A stretch of DNA of 64,000 bases, from positions 250,501-314,500 of the forward strand of contig NZ_QMDV01000003.1 in the NCBI RefSeq assembly GCF_003284895.1, given 5' to 3'. Shown one piece after another: positions 1 to 7,542 of this stretch (positions are counted from its first letter, which is position 1; every line of letters starts with the position of its first letter). The DNA comes from Pontibacter arcticus (GTDB lineage: Bacteria > Bacteroidota > Bacteroidia > Cytophagales > Hymenobacteraceae). The notes beneath the pieces were generated by a model. The model saw only the letters and a program-made list of their open reading frames with translations. It was not told where the DNA came from and ran no database searches. The position numbers and the translations under genes were made by a program.

Positions 1-105
1 TTCCTTGTCCGGCACCACAATTTCGTCTGATGGTTTTAAAGACATCAGCGGGCCCATCGAGAAAAAAACTAAAATCAAAAACCCTAAAGTAAAACGCTTC
101 AACAT
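1..105 (-). CDS. N-terminal fragment of an exported protein
   Basis: An open frame reads leftward from an ATG at 105 and runs off the window edge, giving 35 residues. The start MLKRFTLGFLILVFFSMG is a basic n-region followed by a hydrophobic helix, so it looks like a signal peptide or membrane anchor. No lipobox cysteine is visible, and the visible mature part (SLKPSDEIVVPDKE) is too short to name a family. A later Met (residue 17) is a possible but less likely start, because it would remove the signal. The gene is divergent from mutL across an unremarkable 391 bp gap. Confidence 0.6.
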   Translation of the reverse strand, partial: MLKRFTLGFLILVFFSMGPLMSLKPSDEIVVPDKE

Positions 106-496
106 CCTGGGCAGGTACTTTATTAATTGGAACAAGTCAAAATTAAGCCTATTTTTGCATAAGGGCGGTCAGGAAAAACGCTGTAAAAAACGTAACTGAA
201 CTGCCCTATGCTGACCAGCAGTAAAAGGTGGCTAAACCTGGAATACTGCTTTCCGGAACAGATACGTTGCCTTTTCGGGCCAACGCCATTTCGCAGAACT
301 TGGGTACATGCAGTGCTGCCTGGTAATGGCCTGAGCAGAAAAACGAACCCGATGTTCAGGCTTGTTTTGATAACTGGTCTCTAAATTAGTAATAAATTAA
401 TTACTGAATAAGTTCTGCTTTCAACAATTTAGCTGAAACAAAAACGCGGCCATACTTGCAGAACCGGTTCCCTTAGCTTTAATAATAGTTTTAACG
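106..496. other. Intergenic gap without a recognised gene
   Basis: This 391 bp stretch separates the divergent exported-protein fragment from mutL. I see no convincing ORF, tRNA, hairpin terminator or repeat in it. The part just before mutL is AT-rich and presumably carries its promoter, but no clear TTTG / TAnnTTTG pair stands out. Confidence 0.5.
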
Positions 497-2335
497 ATGC
501 CTGACATCATACATTTACTACCCGATTTTCTTGCCAACCAGATTGCCGCCGGCGAGGTGGTGCAGCGCCCTGCCTCGGTAGTAAAAGAATTGCTCGAAAA
601 CGCCATCGATGCTAATGCAACCGCTGTGCAACTGATTGTGAAAGAAGCGGGCAAGCAACTGGTACAGGTGGTGGATAACGGCGCCGGCATGTCTGAAACG
701 GATGCCCGTATGTGTTTCGAGCGGCACGCTACTTCCAAAATAAGCACCACCGAAGATCTTTTCCGCATCCGCACCATGGGTTTCAGGGGCGAGGCCATGG
801 CCTCTATCGCCGCTGTAGCGCAGGTAGAAATGAAAACCCGGCTCCATACTTCGGATACAGGTGTACGCCTGATGATTGAAGGCTCTGCCGTTACGTTACA
901 CGAACCGGCGGCTGTGCCCGCGGGTACGTCTATCGCCGTTAAAAATCTTTTCTTTAATGTACCGGCCCGCCGCAACTTCCTGAAAACAAACGCTGTGGAG
1001 ATGCGTCATATCCTGGACGAGTTTCAGCGGGTGGCTTTGTCTTATCCTGAAATTGCTTTCTCGCTGCACCACAACGATACCGAAGTATTTAATTTACCGG
1101 CCACCAAACTGAGCCAGCGCATCATCGGCATCTTCGGAAGCAATTACAAAGAGCAAATGGCTTACTGCGAGGAAGATACCAACTTCCTGAATGTGCGGGG
1201 CTATATCGGGAAACCGGAGTTTGCACGCAAAACACGCGGCGAACAATTCTTTTTCGTGAACAACCGTTTTGTGAAAAGCGGCTACCTGCACCATGCGGTT
1301 ACCACGGCGTTCGAAGGTTTATTGCCAAAAGACAGCCATCCGTTTTATGTGCTCTTTATTGATATTGAACCCGAGAAGATCGATATAAACGTACACCCGA
1401 CCAAAACCGAAATTAAGTTTGAGGACGAGAAAACGGTATACGCCATTGTACATGCAGCAGTCCGGAAAGCGTTGGGCGCGCACAATATTGCACCGTCACT
1501 GGATTTTGACGGCGACGTGAATTTTGCCCCTTTGCAGCCGATCCGGATACAGGGCGGAAGTATAAATGAGTTCGACACCGAAAGCCATCACAATAGTTTT
1601 CCGGGGTTAACGATGCCGGCCACAGCCAAACGGGCTACTTCCAAGGGATGGGACCAACTCTATGAGCCTGTACACAAACCGCAGCACCACGAAGAAGAAA
1701 GTTATACTTCGGCCAGCTCCGGAATGGGCTTGCTGGACGATACCTTTGCCACTGAAACCACGACGGCTACGAACAAAGCTGTTCAGATTCATCAGAAATA
1801 CTTGCTGGTACAGGTAAAATCCGGGATGATGATCATTGACCAGCAGGCAGCGCAGGAACGCATCCTGTATGAAAAGTATAAAGCCCTGCTGCAAAAGAAA
1901 GCTGTGATCTCGCAGGCCTTGCTTTTCCCGCAGACCATTGACCTTTCGCCTTCGGATGCAGTGCTGATAAAAGAACTGGCCGGTGAGTTTAAGGAAATGG
2001 GTTTCCAGTTCGAAGATTTTGGCGGTAACACCATCATCCTGAACGGGATACCAGCTGATGTGCAGGCGGCCAACGAAAAAGAATTGCTGGAAGAACTGAT
2101 AGAACAATATAAAAACAACTCGGTTACGTTAAAGCTGGATACGCGCGAAAACCTGGTGCGGGCCATGGCCAAGCGGCTGGCTTACAAACTGCAGCCACGC
2201 ATGACCGATTTTGAAATGAACTCGCTGGTAGATAAGCTGTTTGCCTGCCAGGTGCCTAACTATACGCCTGGCGGCCAGAAAACACTTGTGATCATGGAGC
2301 TGAGCCAGTTGCACGATCTGTTTCAGAAAGGGTAA
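497..2335 (+). CDS. mutL: DNA mismatch repair protein MutL
   Basis: MutL couples mismatch recognition by MutS to strand removal. The N-terminal GHKL ATPase domain is clear: IAAGEVV near residue 17, ENAIDA, DNGAGM and GFRGEA, followed by the transducer domain to about residue 330. A poorly conserved linker (about 340-430) leads to a C-terminal dimerisation domain starting near QIHQKYLLV. The length of 612 residues is normal. In the C-terminal domain the usual endonuclease motif DQHA(x)2E(x)4E appears as DQQAAQERILYE, and the later proline-rich metal motif reads TPGGQK, so nicking activity is uncertain. The ATG at 497 directly precedes PDIIHLLP, the usual MutL beginning. It stands alone; the rhomboid gene follows after a REP-like cluster. 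Confidence 0.97.
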   Translation: MPDIIHLLPDFLANQIAAGEVVQRPASVVKELLENAIDANATAVQLIVKEAGKQLVQVVDNGAGMSETDARMCFERHATSKISTTEDLFRIRTMGFRGEAMASIAAVAQVEMKTRLHTSDTGVRLMIEGSAVTLHEPAAVPAGTSIAVKNLFFNVPARRNFLKTNAVEMRHILDEFQRVALSYPEIAFSLHHNDTEVFNLPATKLSQRIIGIFGSNYKEQMAYCEEDTNFLNVRGYIGKPEFARKTRGEQFFFVNNRFVKSGYLHHAVTTAFEGLLPKDSHPFYVLFIDIEPEKIDINVHPTKTEIKFEDEKTVYAIVHAAVRKALGAHNIAPSLDFDGDVNFAPLQPIRIQGGSINEFDTESHHNSFPGLTMPATAKRATSKGWDQLYEPVHKPQHHEEESYTSASSGMGLLDDTFATETTTATNKAVQIHQKYLLVQVKSGMMIIDQQAAQERILYEKYKALLQKKAVISQALLFPQTIDLSPSDAVLIKELAGEFKEMGFQFEDFGGNTIILNGIPADVQAANEKELLEELIEQYKNNSVTLKLDTRENLVRAMAKRLAYKLQPRMTDFEMNSLVDKLFACQVPNYTPGGQKTLVIMELSQLHDLFQKG

Positions 2336-2397
2336 ACCTTGATTGCTAAATTGTTGATTGTTAAATTATTGTGAGGAAGTATAGTTGTAGTGCTTAC

Positions 2398-2544
2398 CTG
2401 CCGCGAGCTTCCAGCTTGTGGCTGTTCATGAGGCAAGCTTTCAGCTTGCGAAAGTATAAATAAGTATAAATTGAGTTTCCTAGTGGCACACGCAAGCTGA
2501 AAGCTTGCTGTCATATCAAACCACAAGTTGAAAACTCGCGGTAG
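2398..2544. repeat. REP-like cluster of four nested inverted units
   Basis: Four related palindromic units sit in the 286 bp between mutL and the rhomboid gene. The inner pair is a perfect 18 bp inverted repeat (2433-2450, GCAAGCTTTCAGCTTGCG, with 2491-2508). The outer pair (2398-2421 with 2521-2544) matches at 20 of 24 positions. Each unit is itself a small hairpin of the type GCAAGCT-ttc-AGCTTGC. This is the structure of REP/BIME elements; no RAYT transposase is in the window. Two AAGTATA copies lie in the centre. Confidence 0.75.
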
Positions 2545-2621
2545 ATGTTAGGAAACTTCTCAAAACACGAAAAACGATACACACAACACGAGCCCCGGGC
2601 TGTGTTTAAAAAGGATGGCAC

Positions 2622-3398
2622 ATGTTTAATATAACACCCATGGTCAGGAATCTCCTGATCATTAATATCTTAGTTTTTGTATTACAGGACAAGCTGTTCA
2701 GCTCTGCTCAGTTTGCATTGTACCATTTTGGCTCCGAGTATTTCAGGCCATACCAGCTGGTAACGCACATGTTTCTACATGGTGGCTGGGGGCATTTGTT
2801 CAGTAATATGTTCAGCTTGTTCATTTTCGGGCCGATGCTGGAGCGTTACTGGGGAAGCGAAAAACTGCTTGCTTTCTACCTGATCTGCGGTTTAGGGGCC
2901 AGTCTTTTATACTCTGGGGTGCGCGCTTACGAACTGCACGAGCTCAGAGAAGAAACCTCAATTTACATGGAAAACCCGAGTCCGGTTGGTTTTAATAACT
3001 TTATGGACGACCATGTAGGCCGGGGGCAAGGGCGAGAACTAGCCATAGCCTACCTGCGCAACCCCGACCTGAAAGAGTATGAGCAGGCGAGTGTGGAAGT
3101 AGTACAGAAAGTATACAACGGTATATTTAACACCCCGATGCTGGGTGCTTCCGGAGCTGTGTTTGCTTTGCTGATGGCCTTTGGTATGCTGTTCCCTAAC
3201 CTGGAGCTGATGCTGTTGTTTTTGCCCGTTCCGATCAAAGCAAAATATTTTGTGATGCTCTATGGCGCCTACGAGTTGTATACCGGCTTTAACCGCGTGG
3301 CCGGCGATAATGTGGCCCACTTTGCACACCTCGGCGGGATGCTGTTTGCGTATATACTCATCAGGATGTGGCAGCGCAACGATTACCGGGAATATTAG
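2622..3398 (+). CDS. Rhomboid family intramembrane serine protease (first of two)
   Basis: A multi-pass inner-membrane protease that cleaves transmembrane substrates. The catalytic serine lies in GASGA (about Ser177) and the partner histidine in AHFAHLGG (about His236); the HGGWGHLFSNM motif near residue 53 is the conserved rhomboid HxxxHxxxN region. The protein has 258 residues, with an unusually long polar segment (about 101-165) between the third predicted helix and the catalytic helix, which is not typical of the minimal rhomboid core. A second, distinct rhomboid follows 174 bp downstream on the same strand. Substrate unknown. Confidence 0.93.
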   Translation: MFNITPMVRNLLIINILVFVLQDKLFSSAQFALYHFGSEYFRPYQLVTHMFLHGGWGHLFSNMFSLFIFGPMLERYWGSEKLLAFYLICGLGASLLYSGVRAYELHELREETSIYMENPSPVGFNNFMDDHVGRGQGRELAIAYLRNPDLKEYEQASVEVVQKVYNGIFNTPMLGASGAVFALLMAFGMLFPNLELMLLFLPVPIKAKYFVMLYGAYELYTGFNRVAGDNVAHFAHLGGMLFAYILIRMWQRNDYREY

Positions 3399-3572
3399 CG
3401 GCAGGAATCCGTTTTCGGCTCTGCTATGCTTGGCTCCAGGCAAAATATTTTTCGAATCGGCCATTTGCACAACCATCTGAACTGCAGCAGGTATAAGCCT
3501 GTGGGGCAAGGCTGGTATACTTTGTTTTAATGCTGTTATCTTACCTGTTTACTGCCTATTGTATAAAGACTT

Positions 3573-4484
3573 ATGAGCATTATTGAAGATATAAAAGACA
3601 CTTTCCGGCAGCCCAACAACACCCTTAAGCAACTCATCCTGATCAATGTGATTGTGTTTGTGGTGCTGATCGTGCTGCGGACCATACTACTTTTAACCGG
3701 CAGCTCGGATGTGTACGGCATGTTGATGCGCTACCTGTCGCTTAACTCGGAGCCACTGACCTTTATTACCCGCCCCTGGACCATTATTACTTATTTCTTC
3801 ACGCACGAAGGCTTTCTGCACGTTATTTTTAACATGCTGAACCTGTACTGGTTCGGGCAACTGATACGCGAGTATTTAGGCGATAAAAAACTACTGAGTT
3901 TATACATATTGGGTGGTATTGCAGGTGGTGCGCTGTATATGCTGAGCTATAACCTGATTCCGTATTTTGCTGACAGGGCCGCTTTTTCTATGATGATCGG
4001 GGCATCGGCGAGTGTGCTGGCTATTGTGGTGGGCGCGGCTACGTTACTGCCAAATTATACGTTTAATCTGCTTTTGATCGGGCCGGTGAGGATAAAGTAT
4101 ATTGCCTTGTTTCTGGTTATTTTATCTATTTCCGGGGCGGTAGGCGATAATGCCGGCGGTAATATTGCCCACCTGGGCGGGGCGCTGATCGGTTGGTTAT
4201 TTATCAAGCAGCTGCAGCGCGGATCGGATATGGGTAGGCCCTTGCATGCCGTTATCGGGTTCTTTAGCAACATTTTTACCCGCCGGCCAAGGATGCGGGT
4301 AACACACCGCGAAACAGTAACTTCCAGATCAACCAAAACAAAAAACGGATTTACGAGTAGTTATAGCGGCAAGCCAAGCCAGGATGAGATCGACCTGATA
4401 CTGGATAAGATTTCGAGCTCAGGTTACGAAAGTCTTTCCAAAGAAGAAAAGCAGAAGCTGTTCCAGGCCAGCCAGAAAGATTAA
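3573..4484 (+). CDS. Rhomboid family protease with C-terminal soluble tail (second of two)
   Basis: This is a six-helix rhomboid core followed by a cytoplasmic tail. The catalytic serine is in IGASAS (about Ser145) and the histidine in NIAHLGG (about His200). The HEGFLHVIFNMLNLYWFG segment (about 78-95) is the conserved HxxxHxxxN motif. After residue 235 the chain becomes basic and polar and ends in a short acidic domain (about 268-303, QDEIDLILDKISSSGYESL) resembling the DUF6576 tail of Bacteroidota rhomboids. The sequence differs enough from the upstream rhomboid that this is not a recent duplication. Probably co-transcribed with it. Confidence 0.93.
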   Translation: MSIIEDIKDTFRQPNNTLKQLILINVIVFVVLIVLRTILLLTGSSDVYGMLMRYLSLNSEPLTFITRPWTIITYFFTHEGFLHVIFNMLNLYWFGQLIREYLGDKKLLSLYILGGIAGGALYMLSYNLIPYFADRAAFSMMIGASASVLAIVVGAATLLPNYTFNLLLIGPVRIKYIALFLVILSISGAVGDNAGGNIAHLGGALIGWLFIKQLQRGSDMGRPLHAVIGFFSNIFTRRPRMRVTHRETVTSRSTKTKNGFTSSYSGKPSQDEIDLILDKISSSGYESLSKEEKQKLFQASQKD

Positions 4485-4531
4485 TTGGCTCAGTAGTTGC
4501 TCAGTTTTCCTTACCGTTTACAATTATTAAG

Positions 4532-4900
4532 ATGAAGTATAGTTTAGTTTTTTTGTTTCTGGGTTTGTTCTCCGGTAACGTATTTGCCCAAAAATCTCCT
4601 GACCAAAAAATAATGGAACGCATGGATACTGGTGTTTCCTCTATGCAGCCATACTTTTATCATGTAAGCCCCTTGCTCATTATTCAGGATGGAAAGGATG
4701 CTTACAGGTTAGATAAATCTGTTATGCTGGATGAGATAGACCCCAACTGGATTGATAGCATGGATGTGCTGAAAGGCGAGGAGGCAATGGAAAAGTTTGG
4801 CCTTGAAGGAAAAGACGGCGTAATAGTGATTACTTTTAAGGAAGATGTGGAAGACGCTACTTTATACCTTCATAATTTAAAGAAGAAAAGCAGGAAATAA
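4532..4900 (+). CDS. Small secreted protein resembling a TonB-receptor plug fragment
   Basis: The 122-residue product begins with a signal peptide (about 1-19, ending VFAQ). The rest resembles the end of a TonB-dependent receptor plug: PLLIIQDGKDAYRL, then IDSMDVLKGEEAMEKFG and GKDGVIVITFK, matching the family pattern of an IDG segment, a VLKG segment and GVIxITTK. No barrel follows; the frame ends in a lysine-rich tail and a strong hairpin comes 30 bp later. It could be a free-standing plug-like domain or a receptor remnant. The signal peptide and clean stop favour a real small protein. Function not known. Confidence 0.7.
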   Translation: MKYSLVFLFLGLFSGNVFAQKSPDQKIMERMDTGVSSMQPYFYHVSPLLIIQDGKDAYRLDKSVMLDEIDPNWIDSMDVLKGEEAMEKFGLEGKDGVIVITFKEDVEDATLYLHNLKKKSRK

Positions 4901-4929
4901 GTATAGCTAACGCTGTTCTCCAAGTTATA

Positions 4930-4963
4930 AAAAAAGCCGTTCCTGCAAAGGAGCGGCTTTTTT
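4930..4963. terminator. Bidirectional terminator between the plug-like gene and mdh
   Basis: A hairpin with the arm AAAAAAGCCG paired to CGGCTTTTTT and a loop around tgcaaa lies between two convergent genes. The A-tract on one side and T-tract on the other let it serve both. A palindromic AAGTATACTT follows at 4973-4982. Confidence 0.85.
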
Positions 4964-4986
4964 GTAACTAAAAAGTATACTTTATA

Positions 4987-5931
4987 CTAAGCTTTGGCAG
5001 CTGCATTGATGTTATCCAGCGCATCCATTACTTCTTTTACGTGGCCACGCGACGTTTCCAGCAGTTGCTTCTCGTCGTCGTTCAGTTGCAGCTCAATTAC
5101 GCGCTCCACACCGTTTTTACCAAGTATAACCGGTACACCTAAGTATACACCATCAATGCCATACTCGCCTTCCAGCTTAATGCAAACCGGGAACACGCGG
5201 CGCTGGTCACGCACGATTGCCTCTACCATCTGGGCAGCTGCAGAACCCGGTGCATACCAGGCAGAAGTACCCATCAGTTTCACCAGTTCGCCGCCACCGT
5301 TTTTAGTGCGCTCTACAATAGCGTTCAGTTTCTCTTCAGAAATAAGTTCAGTTACCGGGATACCACCTACAGTAGTATATCTTGGAAGCGGAACCATGGT
5401 ATCGCCGTGGCCACCCATCAATACCGCCTGAATATCTTTTGGAGATACGTTCAGTTCTTCTGCTAAAAACGCTCTGTAACGTGCCGTATCCAGGATACCA
5501 GCCATACCAATTACTTTGGTGCGTGGCAGTTTAGAAGTTACGTGCGCGGCATACGTCATTACATCAAGTGGGTTAGAAACCACGATAATGATCGCGTCCG
5601 GCGAATACTTAATTACGTTTTCTGTTACCGACTGTACGATGCCTGCGTTTGTTGAGATCAGGTCGTCGCGGGTCATGCCGGGCTTGCGTGGCAAACCAGA
5701 TGTAATAACTACCACATCAGAGTTAGCCGTTCTGCTGTAATCGTTGGTTACACCTACTGTGCGTGTATCATACAGGTTGATTGGGGCTTTCTGCCAGATA
5801 TCAAGTGCTTTGCCTTCCGCAAAACCCTCTTTAATATCCACTAAAACTACTTCGTTCGCGATTTCGCGGTAAGCCAGTACATCGGCGCATGTTGCCCCTA
5901 CGTTACCTGCTCCAACTACAGTTACTTTCAT
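4987..5931 (-). CDS. mdh: Malate dehydrogenase
   Basis: Catalyses NAD-linked interconversion of malate and oxaloacetate in the citric acid cycle. The Rossmann motif GAGNVG lies at residues 7-12, the NAD-discriminating acidic residue at Asp32 (LVDIKEG), the substrate-binding loop is GLPRKPGMTRDD (arginines about 82 and 88), and the catalytic pair is Arg151 region plus His175 in GGHGDTMV. The 314-residue length and the RKPGMTR loop mark the LDH-like MDH class common in Bacteroidota; the arginine at the second loop position argues for malate rather than lactate. Monocistronic, with its own terminator downstream. Confidence 0.96.
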   Translation of the reverse strand: MKVTVVGAGNVGATCADVLAYREIANEVVLVDIKEGFAEGKALDIWQKAPINLYDTRTVGVTNDYSRTANSDVVVITSGLPRKPGMTRDDLISTNAGIVQSVTENVIKYSPDAIIIVVSNPLDVMTYAAHVTSKLPRTKVIGMAGILDTARYRAFLAEELNVSPKDIQAVLMGGHGDTMVPLPRYTTVGGIPVTELISEEKLNAIVERTKNGGGELVKLMGTSAWYAPGSAAAQMVEAIVRDQRRVFPVCIKLEGEYGIDGVYLGVPVILGKNGVERVIELQLNDDEKQLLETSRGHVKEVMDALDNINAAAKA

Positions 5932-6003
5932 TTCGGATATGCTTTATTTTGGTTTGAGATTCTGTTAACTCCGGTAAAATTAGAAAATCTATTGTTAATA
6001 GTC

Positions 6004-6100
6004 AGATTTTAGATGCTAGATATAAGATGTTAGACCATAAAAGTTTATTTCATAATCCATTTTTGAAAATCTAATGTCTAAAATCTAGTATCTAACGTCT
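6004..6100. repeat. Imperfect inverted repeat of short related words upstream of mdh
   Basis: The left arm at 6004-6034 (beginning agattttagatgctagat) is the imperfect reverse complement of the right arm at 6070-6100; about 22 of 31 positions pair. The right arm covers the last codon and stop of tilS. Within each arm the word CTAGAT / CTAAAAT recurs. It is one of several similar self-similar intergenic arrangements in this window. Function unknown. Confidence 0.55.
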
Positions 6101-7420
6101 TTCTATACTTATCTCCAGCACGCGCTGTGTTTTGTCTGTTACTTTAAACCGGTTATCGAGGCGTTGGTTTACAACCCATACCACCGACTGCTCCGAAACC
6201 AGGAGTAAGGTCTGGTTTTTCAGGTTGGCCGGCACTTTTCGGTCCACTAAAAAATCGCTGATCTTTTTCTTGCCGTTCATGCCAAGCGGAACAAACCAAT
6301 CGCCTTCCTGCCAGCTGCGCAACTTCAACGGAAATTTAAGTTCATCGGCATCCAGCGCGGCAACATGTGGCTTGGTGCTCAGTTTATACTTGTCGGCATC
6401 GGTATAGGTTAGCGTAAAGTATAAATTTCCGGCTTGGGCTGTTGTTTCACCTTCGTTTATAAGTATACTTCCGAAGCTGCTGAGGTTGCGCGGTGTAATT
6501 ACAAGTTGCTCACGGTCTTTTACCAGCGTATGCGTCGGTGACTCAAATTGCTTACCCGATATCCCCTCCAAAGCAGCTATCAATTCTAAAACCACACTGT
6601 AACTGAAATTAAAAGGCCGAAGCAGCTCGTGCAGCACAACGGGCAAACCAGTAGCGTTCCGGAGTGGCTCCAGCAATAAGTAAACAGCTTCTTCGGTTTC
6701 TTTTATACTTTGGTTGCGCAGCTGCTCAATGTAAGCGTTCACAATATTTTCGGCGTGGCTTACGCGCTCGGCGGTTTGCTGCATGGTTTCTTCCAGGCTT
6801 GGGTTGATCTCCTTTAAAACCGGAATTACTTCGTGTCTGATCTTGTTGCGCTGGTACTTGGTTGTTTCATTCGAGACATCCTCGCGCCAGATTAGCTTGT
6901 TAGACGTTACAAAATCGTAAATTTCATCTTTGGTAACCGATAGCATCGGCCGGATAATATTCCCGTTCTTAGCCGGAATGCCATGCAGGCCAGCAATGCC
7001 GGTGCCGCGGGTAAGGTGCAGCAATATCGTTTCGGTGATGTCGTTGCTATGATGGGCGGTGGCAATGTAATCGTAGCCTTCGCGCTGGCGCACTTCTTCA
7101 AACCAGTTGTAGCGCAGGGCGCGTGCCGCCATCTGTATCGAGATTTTTTCCAGTTCGGCGTAGGCGCGGGTATTAAAGTTTTCGGTAAAGAACGGCACCT
7201 CATACTTTTTGGCTAGCTTTTTGACGAAAAGCTGATCGGCTTCCGCATCTTCGGCACGCAACCCGAAATTGCAGTGCAAGAGCGCAAAATCATACTTTAG
7301 CTGGTGCAGCAACTCGCATAAAACAGTAGAATCGATGCCGCCGCTAACGGCTGCCAGTATTTTATCGCCGGGCTGGCAAAGCTGGTGCGTTTTTATATAA
7401 GTTAAAACTTTCTGAAGCAT
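6092..7420 (-). CDS. tilS: tRNA(Ile)-lysidine synthase
   Basis: Converts the wobble cytidine of tRNA-Ile(CAU) to lysidine, so that it reads AUA codons. The ATP-binding PP-loop SGGIDS is at residues 26-31, followed by the conserved CNFGLRAEDAEAD and HHSNDITET motifs of the N-type ATPase domain. The central substrate-specificity region and the C-terminal domain ending in VVNQRLDNRFKV complete a 442-residue protein of normal TilS length. It is monocistronic and divergent from the OstA-like gene, only 122 bp from that gene's start. Its function is of interest here because the abundant AAGTATA motif creates ATA codons when read in one frame. Confidence 0.95.
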   Translation of the reverse strand: MLQKVLTYIKTHQLCQPGDKILAAVSGGIDSTVLCELLHQLKYDFALLHCNFGLRAEDAEADQLFVKKLAKKYEVPFFTENFNTRAYAELEKISIQMAARALRYNWFEEVRQREGYDYIATAHHSNDITETILLHLTRGTGIAGLHGIPAKNGNIIRPMLSVTKDEIYDFVTSNKLIWREDVSNETTKYQRNKIRHEVIPVLKEINPSLEETMQQTAERVSHAENIVNAYIEQLRNQSIKETEEAVYLLLEPLRNATGLPVVLHELLRPFNFSYSVVLELIAALEGISGKQFESPTHTLVKDREQLVITPRNLSSFGSILINEGETTAQAGNLYFTLTYTDADKYKLSTKPHVAALDADELKFPLKLRSWQEGDWFVPLGMNGKKKISDFLVDRKVPANLKNQTLLLVSEQSVVWVVNQRLDNRFKVTDKTQRVLEISIERR

Positions 7421-7542
7421 AAGGTAGCAGGAGGTAATTTTTTATAATTTTGAAGTATAATCTTGACGAAAGACACATTGATAAAAGACAAAAGAAAATT
7501 ACCCTTTGTCTATGTGTCCTTTATCCATTGTCTAAAATCTAC

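Noticed and set aside
421..975. 184-residue open frame on the minus strand inside mutL
   Set aside because: Antisense shadow of the conserved mutL frame; no signal, no family resemblance and Ser/Thr-rich random composition.
2398..2544. Possible CRISPR array
   Set aside because: The units alternate in orientation and have unequal spacing, so the structure is REP-like. No cas genes are in the window.
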